Below are positions 46,142 to 58,263 of a DNA stretch of 64,000 nt, piece after piece. The notes under the pieces were generated by a model. That model was given only the letters and a program-made list of their open reading frames with translations. It ran no database searches and had not been told where the DNA came from. The DNA lies in NCBI GenBank assembly GCA_003255065.1, contig QAOA01001470.1:81022-145021 (forward strand), in the 5' to 3' direction. Position numbers and translations under genes: made by a program. The DNA comes from Cercis canadensis. Lineage: Eukaryota > Streptophyta > Magnoliopsida > Fabales > Fabaceae. Positions within the stretch are counted from its first letter, which is position 1. The number at the start of each line of letters is the position of its first letter.

Positions 46142-46980
46142 TCATGGTCGCCCCAACAAAATGTGACGAGCATGCATAGGCACCACATCACACAATACTT
46201 CATCTTTAAAAGTGCTAAAGGCAAATGCAATCCTAACCTGCTTGTTTACCCATAGGTCTCTTCTATCATTCAACCACCTTAGCCTATAAGGCGAGGAGTG
46301 TAGAATAGTAGGTAAATTCAACTTCTCTACGGCTAAGGTACTAGCAACATTAGTACAAGATCCACTGTCAATAATAATGCTACATACNAAATGTGACGAG
46401 CATGCATAGGCACCACATCACACAATATTTCATCTTTAAAAGTGCTAAAGGCAAATGCAATCCTAACCTGCTTGTTTACCCATAGGTCTCTTCTATCATT
46501 CAACCACCTTAGCCTATAAGGCGAGGAGTGTAGAATAGTAGGTAAATTCAACTTCTCTACGGCTAAGGTACTAGCAACATTAGTACAAGATCCACTGTCA
46601 ATAATAATGCTACATACCTTGTCTCCCACCAAGCATCGATTTTGAAAGATATGCTTGTGGTGCTCTTCGACGTCATCTTCCCTCGGTCGCATGTTGAGCA
46701 CACGCCGGGACACCATCAAATACTGATTTGGAAGGGAGTCATCAATTCCCTCCACGTCACTAGCATCTTCTAAGGGTGGCATGTCTTCACAACCAAGTGT
46801 AACAGTAGATTCCTCCTCACTATCATACTCACCAGTAGCAAACATAACAACTTTCCTTCTATTGGGACATTCAGAAGATATATGTCCACGTCCTTGACAC
46901 CTATAGCATTTGATGTCACGTGACTTAGAAGAAGAGTTATAGTCTGTTTTACCTTGGGAAATAGGAGTAGAACCCGTAGG
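46142..46980 (-). pseudogene. gypsy 2 gag C-terminus and protease
   Basis: Gag zinc knuckle CYRCQGRGHISSEC (complete CX2CX4HX4C), an acidic linker, then the protease IIIDSGSCTNVASTLAVEKL with the catalytic D-S-G intact. The stretch 46158-46386 is repeated across the N at 46387, so the true reading past the protease cannot be followed here. Confidence 0.85.
46158..46617. other. 229-bp duplication across a single N
   Basis: 46158-46386 and 46388-46617 are nearly identical (for example 'aatacttc' versus 'aatatttc'). Most likely an unmerged assembly overlap inside gypsy 2, not a biological tandem repeat. Confidence 0.85.
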
Positions 46981-46993
46981 CCTTGGTCTTGTG

Positions 46994-47896
46994 TTTACTA
47001 GTAAATCTACCAAGTAGTCCAACTGCAAATGCAATATCAGGTATTGTACAATCAGTTAAATAATGAAGATTCCCAACAATGCTAGCATATTCCTTTTGTC
47101 TCACAATAAATCTATTATACATAATAGGATATAAATAAACATTAGTAGATAAAGGGGTTAGGACATGCTTAGCATTATTATAACCAAACTTGTTCAAAAC
47201 TTTTTCTACATAATGGAATTGATCAAGAAAAATTCCATCATGTATTTTAGTAATTCTCATGCCAAGAATAACATTTCCTTCACCAAGATCTTTCATACTA
47301 AAATTATTATGAAGTAAATTTTTAGTACCTTCTATAATAGATAAACTTATACCAAAAATTAACAGATCATCAACATAGAAGCTTATAATAACATGAGAAT
47401 TATCAACATATTTGAAATATAAACATTTATCGCATTCACTAGATTTAAAACCATTTTCAAGTATGTATAAATCATATTTCTCATGCCACTGTTTAGGTGC
47501 ATGTTTAAGTCCATACAAAGACTTAGACAATTTGCATACCTTATTCTCTTACCCTTTTACAACAAAACCTTCAGGTTGTTGCATATATATCTCTTCATCT
47601 AAATCTCCATTCAAAAAAGTTACCTTTACATCCATTTGATGAATATACATATTATGAATAATAGCAATAGCAATCAACACTCTAATTGATGTAATTCTAG
47701 CAACAGGAGAAAAAATATCAAAGAAATCCAAATCCTCTTTTTGAGTAAATCCCTTAGCCACCAACCTGGCTTTGTATTTATCCATAGTACCATCAGGTTT
47801 CAAAATTTTTCTTAAAACCCATTTACAACTAATAGCTACACAACCAATAGGCAAATCAACTAATTTCCATGTTCTATTAGACATAAGAGATTCCAT
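46994..47896 (-). pseudogene. copia reverse transcriptase
   Basis: Starts WKLVDLPIGCVAISCKWVLR, then YKARLVAKGFTQKEDLDFFD and HQMDVKVTFLNGDLDEEIYM. After a stop at about 47549 it continues as SLYGLKHAPKQWHEKYD, then FYVDDLLIFG with the catalytic Y-V-D-D intact, then LHYLTDCTIPDIAFAVGLLG. The reading ends at GRFTSK, where gypsy 2 begins. Confidence 0.9.
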
Positions 47897-48268
47897 TTCA
47901 TCATTTATAGCTTATTTCCAAAATATAGAATCATGTGATGCTAGAGCTTATTGCAAAGAGCCTGGAGTATCCTTTACATTATAAACTATATAGTCAGGAC
48001 CAAAATCTTTTTCCATTCTAGCTCCATTTCAAAATTTATTTCAACTTGTAAAGAGTACAAGGAGTAGAAGAGTGAGGTTCATTTTCATTCAAAATTTCTT
48101 GACCCCCACTATTTTTAAGATTAAAATGAAATTTAGTTTCATGAAAAATAGCATCACTTGATTCTATAATCACATTGTGTTCAAGATAATAAAAAAAAAA
48201 AAAATCTATATGTTGTACTATTCAAAGTGTAACCAACAAAAATACAAGTAGAAGCATGAGCACCCAAT

Positions 48269-48924
48269 TTAGATATTTTCGGATCTACAATCCTCACATA
48301 AGCTAAACAACCCCCAAACTTTAAAGTAACTCAAATTAGGCTTATACCATTTCCATAACCCGAAAGGAGTTTTAAAAAGTTGTTTGTGAGGAACACGATT
48401 AAGAACATAACAGGTAGTCAAAATAGCTTCTTCCCAAAAACTATATGGAGCACCATAATGTAAAAGCATAGAATTCATAAGATTAATAAGAATTCCATTT
48501 TTATGTTCGGCAACTCCATGAGAAGCAGGCGAATAAGGAGGGGTAACTTCATGAATAATTCCTAAACTTTGAACAAAATTATTCAATTCATTTGATTCAT
48601 ACTCTCTTCCTCTATCACTTCAAAAACGTTTTATTTTCTTTCCAAATTGATTTTCAACTTCATTTAGAAATTTTTTTAATTTATCAAAAGCTTCACTTTT
48701 ATGTGCCATCAAATATACATAAGTATATTTTGAAAAGTCTTCTATAAAAGTGACAAAATACCTTTTTTCTCCACGAGATTCCTCTTTGATTTGTTTCCTA
48801 ATATAGCTCCTCCTTTGAAAAACTTCCTTTTATATAATTCCAATAGCTCTTTTCTTATTGATTGCTTCCAAAGTCTACTCCTTTGATTGATTGATTTTTT
48901 TCTAGCATATTCTTCAAAATACAA
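48269..48924 (-). pseudogene. copia integrase, broken
   Basis: The integrase core C-terminal half is clear: QSLGIIHEVTPPYSPASHGV, then AEHKNG (the catalytic Glu region), then YGAPYSFWEEAILTTCYVLN. The N-terminal half (48600-48924) is degraded by stops and indels. Confidence 0.8.
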
Positions 48925-49223
48925 AATATCTTCAGTCTTTCACTGCCATATCAACATAGTGATCTTCCATGCGAAACAAGTTTTGTACTAGAACTGGTTC
49001 TTACTGAGGTAGAAACTAGTTTTTCTTCTAGACCCAAGATGATCACTAACTTGTCACTTAACAAAACACTTAAACAAATAGATTAGGGTTAGTGATAATG
49101 CTTCTACTAAGGTAATTTGTTATCATCAAAATTAAGCTTGGAGAATCGTGGACTCAATAAAGTTGCCCTTGTTTTGATATGGGCCTTTTTTGTATGATTT
49201 TTTCATCTCCTTCTTATATGGCT

Positions 49224-49998
49224 TCAAATAACATTTTGATTCTGACATTTGGGCAAAAAGTCACTAGTTCCAAGAGCATGTACCTTGTTGGTAGTTGTGG
49301 AACTACCATTACCATTTTGAATCATGAGCATGTCTTGGCTTCTAGCTTCTTCCTCCACTTTGATGCGAGTGGTCAAACTCTCCAAGCTTGTTTCCTTTTG
49401 CTTATGGTGAATTGTCTTTTGGAACTCCCTCCATGATTGATGTAGCTTGTCCACGATGGTAGCAACAAGGAGATTATCTTCTATTTTTATGCCTTTTGGT
49501 CTCACTTCATGTGCAAACATTTGGAACTCTTGAGTTTGCTCCATAACAGAATGATTATCCATCATTTGATAACGAAAGAAATGACTTGCAACATACTTCT
49601 TTGCACCAGCATCCTCTGTATCATATCTTTTCTACAAGGCAAATTTTCTTTGCAGTGGAGTAAGTCCTTTCATAATAATCATAAAATTCATCAGATAAAT
49701 AATTAAGTAAATAATAGCGACAATGGAATTCATCCTTCTCCCACTTTGCTATTTTTTCATCATGTAGCTCCTTTTCTATTTCACTCATTCCATCAATGGA
49801 TGTCTTATTGGGATTTGAATAAGAGAGAACATAAGATACCTTCAAAAGGTTCAAGTAGAAAATGACCTTTCCCTTCCAATGATTAAAATAAACTCCCTTG
49901 AACTTGAAAGGCTTGTTGAGATCACCAACACCTCCATTAGGTTTGTAATGTCTTAAAATTGTTGTTCCCAAGCCTACAAAAATAGAAATAAAATACAA
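49224..49998 (-). pseudogene. copia gag (UBN2-type), broken
   Basis: [40 protein letters not shown] and, after a stop and a frame change near 49566-49621, [20 protein letters not shown] and [20 protein letters not shown] are the usual copia gag features. The zinc knuckle is not recognisable. Reading begins right next to the LTR. Confidence 0.8.
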
Positions 49999-50675
49999 AT
50001 AATAACAATATATTAGAGAAAAATTAGAGATGTGGCACCAGGATGAGGCACGGGTATCTCGCTTTCTTTAAGACAATTCACGCCTCTCACAAGTGATTTT
50101 TAGTGTCTCCACCAAGTGCAATGAGTTATATACGTGCTGTCTCCAAGACACAACAGTCCAGTGACCACACCATTTATCCTCTAATATTCTGCACAAATAG
50201 AAGGAGATAACTCTCTCCAGCACCCTTCTCTACCCAAGTGTTTACTCACATATAGGACAACACTTGTGCAGGAACACACACACAAGATAATAGGATTGCA
50301 ATACTCATATTGTGTCTAGATGCACAAATATATAGAAGAGGTTGAGACCCTTTGGGCACAAGTCAAAGAATATAATTCCTTGATCAAAGCTGAATGTTGG
50401 CTATAAAAGAGGTGAGACCAATCAGCCCAATAACGGCTAATATTATTTCCTTAAATAGCTTAATCAATTAGCCTTTAATATAGCAAAAAATAAGCCATAA
50501 TTGTATCGCCTTTAAGGCTGAATCAATTAGCTTCAAGACATAATAAAATATAGCCATAAAATGTTTCAATCTCTAGCCAAATATATGGGATATTATTGTT
50601 GGCCTAAAGTCAAATAATCAAAGCATTTGAAACCCAAATAAATACATTTATATTTTATAAAACAAAATACCAACA
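49960..50675 (-). repeat. 5' LTR of the split copia
   Basis: About 716 bp. Immediately inside it I see no tRNA-iMet primer site; gag-like coding sequence begins almost at once, suggesting a small deletion of the leader. Confidence 0.88.
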
Positions 50676-50996
50676 GAAGACAACAGAGAGGGAGAGTGGA
50701 GTAATGCGAGAAAGAGAGTGAAACAGTGGAGAGGGAGAGTAGATTGGAGAGAAGGAGAGAGAGTTAATGAGTTAGGATTCAGAGAATTATAATAGGAAAT
50801 TAAGGCTTCCCTAAAAAATGATGTAGTTTGAGATAAGTATACTAAGCATTACAACCGTGAACCAAACCGATTAAATTGGTTTTTAAGATTTAGAAACCAA
50901 ACCAAACTGATACAAGTTTGGTTTGGTTCAATTTATGGTTGATTCAATTTGGTTTGGTTGGTTTGAGCGATTTGGTTCAGTTTCTTCACACCCCTA

Positions 50997-51479
50997 ATTT
51001 TGATAGACTAATTGAATTTTTAAAAACTCAAGTGATATAGAAAACCTAAGAGACTTGAATAATTTTCATTTCATGTTTAAGAACTTAAAAGACCTTTTAC
51101 TTATTTTTCTTTCTTTCTTTTGTTTTTTTGGTCTTCTTTGTGATTGTGTTTTCTTTCCTATGTGAAAGGTAGTTTGAGTTGTTTAACAAACTAATAGAAA
51201 GCTCATTTGATGTCTTATCATTCACTCCTCTTTTTATTTATCTTGTCGCCTCCACCCTTCCTTTACACATACCATTAGCCTTTGTCTCCATTATATTTCT
51301 TTCATACTTGCATCATTACCATTGTCATCAATGTCTTCTATGAACTAGGAAGTATTGGCACTCGATTTTGCTGAAGTTTCTGTGTGTCTGACATATTCTG
51401 AATACTGATACGACCTAGACACTAGCATGACACATACCCGACATGCGTATGGACGTGTGATGAACAAAGTTTCTATATA
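50997..51479. other. intergenic, no gene
   Basis: AT-rich with T runs and no recognised element. Confidence 0.5.
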
Positions 51480-52900
51480 GTATTTAACCCTCATATTTAG
51501 TCTTTTGAACCTCTTTTGAGCTTAATTGAGTAGGCTTGTGCCCTATTTCATGACTTTGGATCCATTTGTGCCTAATTGCATTTTTCAGCAATACTGAGCA
51601 TTTTATGCTGTCTCTGTGTTTCATGCATATCTTTAGTTATGGATGTATAAAAATTTCGAGTCATACCTTGTAGGAAAGCTACGAGAATTATCTAGAACTT
51701 TCATTCAGGGCTCCAAAGCCAATTCGGATGTCCAGAAGGTCATATGCAGCCTTGAAGCCAGAGAAGACATGCTGTCGCAGGATCCTGACCTACATGCAGT
51801 GTTTGGGCCATAACTTGAGCTGTAAATTTCATATGGACTTGAAACTGGTCCCATTGGAAAGCTAACAGATAGAGCTTAAATTGTTATGAAGACCGGTTCA
51901 CCATATTTTATATTTTAGATAGTCTTATTGGCTGTCGAAGTTGACCGATGGTTCCAGAAACCTGTTGGCACTTAAATGGGCCTAACTTCCTCATGACAAG
52001 TCCAAATGAGCCCAAACCAAAGCCCAATGAAAGCTAAGGCCCATGAGAATAAGTGTGCCCTAAGGGAAATTTGGGTGTGCATGTGTTTTTGGAAGTCTAT
52101 ATGTTCAGAAAGGGGCAGCCGAAATTCATATTAGACACTTAGGATATTTTAGACAGCTTTTCAAGTTTTCTTAGTCTTTAAGTTTTCTCTCTAGATATTT
52201 TGTAAGAACTTGGCTTCTCTTGTTCATGGAGGGCTAAATCATCAAATCAATCCAGGTTTTGGCTGTTCTGATTATTGATTCTGAGATTATGTGTTGTTGT
52301 TATTCATTTAGTTGTTAATCAAGTTCTTTCAATCCTCTAAAATATTTTGTTTGAATTGGTTAAATTCGGATTTGGATTATTAATGTGTTGATTGCTTAAT
52401 TGCATGTGCTAAAAGAGGATTGTATGGTTAATTAATGGTTCTAAGCTTTTGGATGGATTAATTACCATTGGCTGGATTCTGGACTTAGGTTAAACTAGAC
52501 TTGAATGTTTGCTTAATTCATTTAGTCTTAGTTGATCCGAATTCTAGTTGCTTAACCAGTAGATATCCATAGAGGATTGAGAGGCTTCTTGATATTTTCT
52601 AAGGCCAAGAACAAGATTAATAATTGAATAAATCATTAGAAATCAATGATGGATTAAAATCAGAATCAGTTGGACTTGGATTGGTTGTTTTCCCTAATGT
52701 TTACCACTTACAATTAATTTCTGTTAATCACTAAAACAAACAAAACCCCCCTGTTTATATGTTCTTAAATCTGATTCACTAAATAAAATAATCCTTTGGT
52801 TTGACCTAGGATTGCCTTATGCTATAAGTAGCTTAGGTAAACCGACCTTAAATTTTCACTAATTTGAGGAGTCTCGGCAGCTCATCAACGTGTTCCATTA
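51480..52900 (+). repeat. dispersed repeat B (related to repeat A)
   Basis: Same repeat family as 13560-15060, in the opposite orientation. Shared phrases include 'atctttagttatggatgt', 'ccttgtaggaaagct', 'aactttcattcag' and 'cccattggaaagct'. No coding capacity; unclassified. Confidence 0.6.
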
Positions 52901-53420
52901 AAAAATATATTTTTTTGGCTCGGACATGTGATTGACATCGCTTGGACAACATTGGCTTACTTTTGACATATTTTGTATTTTAAATTCTTTTTTTTTTTTG
53001 TTAATGGGTAAAAAAAAACATTTAAAGTTAAAAGAATCAAAATATGATACAACTTCTCTGCTTCCTTACGAAACTAGTGTGTGGAANTATATGTTCTTAA
53101 ATCTGATTCACTAAATAGAATAATCCTTTGGTTTGACCTAGGATTGCCTTATGCTATAAGTAGCTTAGGTAAACCGACCTTAAACTTTCACTAATTTGAG
53201 GAGTCTCGACAGCTCATCAACGTGTTCCATTAAAAAATATATTTTTTTGGCTCGGACATGTTATTGACATCGCTTGGACAAGATTGGCTTACTTTTGACA
53301 TATTTTGTATTTTAAATTCTTTTTTTTTTTTTTGTTAATGGGTAAAAAAAACATTTAAAGTTAAAAGAATCAAAATATGATACAACTTCTCTGCTTCCTT
53401 ACGAAACTAGTGTGTGGAAG
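52756..53420. other. 331-bp duplication across a single N
   Basis: 52756-53086 and 53088-53420 are nearly identical, sharing 'tatatgttcttaaatctgat' at their starts and 'cgaaactagtgtgtggaa' at their ends. Assembly artefact likely. Confidence 0.85.
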
Positions 53421-54300
53421 GCGAGAGAGGTTTAGGTAGTGATGGAAGAAGACGAAAGGAGAAGATGACTGAAACTCATCATCCACCTTTGGCAATTTAT
53501 GATTCTGTGGAAGTGCCAAAGATGAAATTTTAGTTATTCACTTGCTTTGAGCTTTTGAGTGTGACTATACTCTAAGGTCTCAAACTCTTGAGCAATTTCT
53601 TTGATGAGGAAAATATGATAGAAGTGAATAGAATCACTAACAATTTAGTATATGAGTTGATGAATATATCAATCAAATATTCTATAATATAAAAGGGTTA
53701 AGGCTTTTGATATATATAATATGAATCTATTCAGATTCTTTGGATCTACAATTGTGTTGGATCCCGCAAAGATAATCCATGGTTTGCAGAAAACAATCTG
53801 GAGTCCTTATACAACTGTCCAAGTCTAAGATCCAAAATGCCAAGTTCATTAGTTGAAAGTTAAGACCTCCTATGATGTTTGGGTCAACTGATTCGGATCT
53901 ATCACAGATTGATGTTCCGATGGGGACTATGACTAGAATGGTGTTGGGTTAGGGGAATGTATCTTAATTACTTGTGATGCTGATTTTTTTTTTTTAAGAT
54001 CCAGTGTTAAAAGGTCATTACCAAAAAAAAAATCATTTGTTAGGGATTAGAGATGAGATCATTACGATTGAGCTGAAGCTTCGAGCACCTTTAGTTAATG
54101 GAATCTTTAGTTGCTAAAATTAAAAAGCAAAGTAGGTTATCAAATATTCTTTTGTTTTGTTTTGTTTTGTTTTTTTAGTTATGAAGGAGCACAATACTAG
54201 AAAAGAGAAAGAGAATGTATAGTAAGAATATAACTCTTGATATTAAACATATTGATTCCTATTATTAGATAATAGACTTGATGGAAAATGACACCAAATA
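53421..54300. other. intergenic, no gene
   Basis: No coding signal. Homopolymer tracts at about 53982 and 54150. Confidence 0.5.
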
Positions 54301-54550
54301 TTCTATTAAGTTAACTATAATTTTTACACAAGCTTACAAGTTAGGTTCCACATATATCATACAAACAACATTTGACCTCCAAACACTTGTACATATACGA
54401 AGGCCAATTTCAGCTCAGTCTCTTGGCAAAGCCGACGGCACCTTTTTGTAAGGGTGCAGTGTTCTGTGCTTCTTAAGCACCCAAAAAATATACAAGGCAG
54501 AAAAGGGAAGGAAAAGATCCCAATACCACAGAACAATATTTGCTTATTTC

Positions 54551-55773
54551 TTACAATGATTTGTATTGCTCAATGAGATGAGATGCATGGAGGCGAGACG
54601 TAGGGGTTGTGGTGCATCCCAATTTCTTCAAATAAGAAATCTGCAAAACAATAGGGTTTACAGTGATGCAAATACCCAAATCCAAGGATGCCAAAAAAGA
54701 AACAAACAAAAACAAAAGACATGCAAAATATGCAAGGGTACCCTAATTCCTACACCAAATTAGGTGGAAAGAATAACAGAACGTTGTCTATGCTAAACTC
54801 AAGGCCACATCTTGTGCATATCAAACAGAAGATGAGTGATGTAGATCAAAGAGCGAAAGCAAGAACAATATCGAAAAATATTAGCACTCAAAATCTATAT
54901 ACAAAATGTAATAAAGAAGCAAGAAGTAAGAACATTTCCCTTTTATTTTCTTTTTCTGCTTTTCCTTTTGTAGATAAAGGTGGTACCACCACCATATATA
55001 TATTAGTAATTTATCAATGTCACGTGAGGATAAGACAAAAGTAAACCACTAAATGAAAAAAGAAGTGAATAAAAATAAACACATACGCCAAACAACCAAG
55101 TTTTAATAGTACAACATATCACTATAAAATCAATTGAATAAATTATAAAGACAGACTAAATACCAAACTCTGATACAAGAAAACTGTAAAGGTATGTTGC
55201 AATGTGATAAACTAAAAATATTAGTAATAGAGAAATTTAATATAGTGATAGCTTTCAAATCAAAATTGAAACTAGCAAGTATTATTGAAAGAATGATGAA
55301 AACAAACTTAATAATTATGAATTTTTTTTTATAATTAATGTAATTTCTAATTTGACAATGGAAATAAGAGGAAAGAACAAACTGCTTCTATAAGTATGTT
55401 AATATAAGAATGTATCATTTTATTACAAAACTAATAATAATTATTAAATGATTTAATGACCTAATAAAGAACAATGTCAATCACTGATATATCATATTGA
55501 TTTAATATCTTTTACAACTGTAAAGAGTTATTATTAAAATTTTACAATATAATTTATAAATTATACTATATATATATATGGGAGCTAGTATTTTCACACC
55601 TTATTTTGCTAATACCAAACCCTACTCAATATCTAAATATAATATATACTAAATTATCCTTAATTAATATGAAAAGTTTTTAACTTTGACTAAAAACTTT
55701 TATATTAAATGAGGATAAATTAATCTATATTATATTTAGACATTAGCAAAATTAGATGTGAAAATAGTAGCTC

Positions 55774-55820
<47 letters not shown>

Positions 55821-58175
55821 TTGCAAGAACTTAAATATATTGGCATAAAAGCAAGCATTTCAATAAAAGAAAATACAAAAAAATTCCTGTAAATAATTAA
55901 CTTGTTTGTCTTCATCAAGAATGTATATGTTATTTATAAAAAATCATGGAAAAGTAGCCATTATGAATACATTGAAGTTGCATTGATAAAATCTGAACCA
56001 AATTTAATTATTTCAAAAATTTAAGAATAAAAGTGAAAATTTTACTAAAGTATTACACCCAATTTTAAACTTTGAAGAAAAAACAAAAAGGCTAAAGAAC
56101 GTTCATAAAACTTAAGCATATCTTCTTTAAGACATGAATGAGCATAAAATAACAAATAAGGGAAGGTCTAACAGTCCATTCACTAAGATTTTCTACCTGC
56201 TTGTCAGTTGGTGTTGCAGAACCCATTGCACTCTCAATCCTTAATTTGAGGAAATGCTCCTGAAAAGTGAAGAACCTACTGTTACCTTCAATATTGGACA
56301 GTTACAGGAAAATATAATGCTTGTTATTTTTATATAACAATTCCCCAAACATATAGTATTTATGTACAGCATCCAGTAAGAGTAAATTATACAAACAATT
56401 TTGGTAGTCTGGATAATGTGTGAATTTATTAAGATTATCAGTCAAAGGATCTCATAAATATAATATTATACCAATAACTAATAGTGCAGCACCCAAACCT
56501 GTTTTTCCTTCATAAGATGAGCACGTTTGTCAGAAGGAATCCGCTCCCATCTCAAAACCTTCAGGGAAAAATATGTCAGATTGAAGAAAATATAACAGGA
56601 GTTCCAATTCTTCAAATGCATAGCTAGCATCTTATAAATGAAGCTATATTTGGTTTGGGAAGCATCTATGTTGACTTACATATTTAGCATACTGAAATGC
56701 TTCATCAGTGCTTAAGCAAGACTTTAATGCACGCAACAAATCCTGAAATTTTAGTCACAAATCAAAGTCATGTAAACAATAAAATGCAAAGTAAGCTGTA
56801 ACATAGACATCTATCTCATAAGAGATTTGCACAAGATTAAAATCGTTTAGGTCTATTATATTTTAGGAAACAGACTTCTTCTCAGATATATTTGCTCGTC
56901 TTTGTTGAGTAGTTTATGTATACAAAAACAAGTTACCGTGAAACCAATAGATACCTTAAAAGTGATCTCCATTTCCTGTAATATATATTGGGCTGGAAAG
57001 CTTTTAAAAGACTAACTGTTCCTAATCAACCTCTTTCAGAAATGGGGCTTGAATTACAATTTCTTTTTAATGGACACTGGAAAAATGTTATTGATCATGG
57101 AAAGGACTGGTTAAAACCCACCAGCGTCCCTTACCAACTCAAAAAAAGGATGGCTCTGGAAGTGTACTGATGTAACTTTTTGTCTTTCTTTGCCTGCATA
57201 TATGTTTCCATCTACAGTAGGATCTGTTTGTAGTACCCTTACAACTAAGATGATGTAAAAGAGGAGCATAAGACCTCCCAAATAGCAAATTTGTTCATTC
57301 AAATATTTGCTTGTGCTTCATATTTTAATCTACGCTCCGAAGCCATATACTTCAGTTGCACTAAGGGGCCATGTCAGTGCAGATCATCTACATTTAGATG
57401 CCTCCTACACTCGTTTTATCTAACAGAAATGGAAAAAAAAATTCCTTTCAATTTTCTTTCTTTTCAGGAACTAAATATGCAGCAAGTAATGAAAGGCTAC
57501 AGCTTAACTGTTATAGTGTTATAACCCACTTATGGAAAGCCCATTGAGTAAGAAAATTATTTGTATCTTATTGGGAAAATTTCTCTCTGCACCAGCTGCA
57601 TTGGTAGAGCAATAAATACAAATTAACGTTTTTTATTTTATTGATGGTACATTTTGAATCTTACCCATACAAACTCCACAAACTTAACCCCTATAATTCA
57701 TACTCAAACTTGACCAACGACACTGTTAACAGGGCAACAAAGAAGAATAAAACATATGTCTCATGTTTCTGGATTGCACCTGAGAAAGGAATAAGTAGCT
57801 TAATGCATGCTTATAAGCCTTTTAATAATTGTACTGCAAATATTGGAGGACTAATTTCCATGCTCTACTGTAATTCATATATTGCTCTTGTTCTAAAATT
57901 TGAACACTAATGCATTCAAATATGGAAATATTTACCACATCCTAAACCTTAAACACTTCCATATTTCCATTTTACATCCAAGTTAATTTTAAATGCCAAT
58001 GAATGCAAGAGCACATCCAAACGGAAGGTAAGATACTTGAAAATTGGTTCATGTGCAAAAAATATAGAAAACAATGAAAGGTAGAGCAGAGAAAGCAGCA
58101 CAGAAATTACAAATATTGTTGGACCTTGTGTTTGTTTCTCTTGTCTCTAAGGCGTTCATCAATTATAAAGCCAAC
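54551..58175 (-). CDS. 3' exons of an unidentified conserved host gene
   Basis: Five short exons with canonical splice edges and a continuous frame on minus: 58175-58125 ([17 protein letters not shown]), 56742-56680 ([20 protein letters not shown] followed by Y), 56558-56499 ([20 protein letters not shown]), 56259-56197 ([10 protein letters not shown], then PTDKQ) and 54640-54551 ([20 protein letters not shown], then LIEQYKSL and TAA). Lengths 51, 63, 60, 63 and 90 nt are all multiples of three, so exons could be skipped without a frame change. The product ends in a basic, helical segment followed by a small '[18 protein letters not shown]' module, resembling the short PT.KQ..YL..LG..AS.LI folds attached to various proteins. 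I do not recognise the family. Upstream exons are beyond or hidden by the copia at 58264. No mutations are seen; it looks like a live gene. Confidence 0.7.
55580..55775. mobile_element. palindromic miniature element (TA-flanked)
   Basis: About 35-bp terminal inverted repeats: GGGAGCTAGTATTTTCACA on the left; GGGAGCTACTATTTTCACA on the right when inverted. AT/TA-rich flanks. Total 196 bp with further pairing inside. Lies in the last intron of the minus-strand gene. A Tc1/mariner-like MITE is possible, but the TA duplication is masked by flanking AT repeats. Confidence 0.7.
55776..55817. repeat. AT microsatellite
   Basis: About 20 AT units adjoining the miniature element. Confidence 0.9.
56760..58124 (-). 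other. intron of the minus-strand gene
   Basis: About 1.4 kb between the exons ending at 58125 and starting at 56742. I see no further exon or element. Confidence 0.5.
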
Positions 58176-58263
58176 CTGTACATGCAATAGAAAAAATTAA
58201 ATTACCAAATGGGCAAATACAATTATAGTCATGCTGTGCTTCCTCCATAAATTACTTGAACAA

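Larger units (their letters stand above)
42490..46980 (-). mobile_element. Ty3/gypsy retrotransposon 2, lacking its 5' LTR
   Basis: Nested in the copia pol. The 3' LTR (42490-43162) is present, starting TGATGCG and ending CGCATCA. On minus: partial gag with zinc knuckle, protease, RT, RNase H, integrase, LTR. The 5' LTR, primer site and most of gag are missing: gag-like sequence meets copia pol at about 46980-46994. CTTGG occurs next to both edges (42485-42489 and about 46982) and may be a remnant of the 5-bp target duplication. Confidence 0.85.
40586..50675 (-). mobile_element. Ty1/copia retrotransposon, split by a nested gypsy
   Basis: LTRs at 40586-41293 and 49960-50675, each starting TGTTRTTCCC and ending near ACCAACA, are bounded by a perfect target duplication GAAGA (40581-40585 and 50676-50680). 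Reading on minus: gag (49998-49224), integrase (48586-48269), reverse transcriptase (47896-46994), RNase H (42489-41883). The break between 46994 and 42489 is filled by gypsy 2. The ORFs contain stops. Confidence 0.92.
40135..50996. mobile_element. hAT-like non-autonomous element split by copia
   Basis: The ends TAAGGGTGT...(40135) and ...ACACCCCTA (50996) are inverted, and both arms carry 'ggtttggtttggttt'-type subterminal sequence (40160-40280 and 50870-50990). Removing the copia (40586-50680) leaves about 770 bp without ORFs. The flanking 8-mers TAATTGAT and ATTTTGAT match imperfectly, consistent with an old 8-bp duplication. It is the outermost layer of a three-level nest. Confidence 0.55.
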
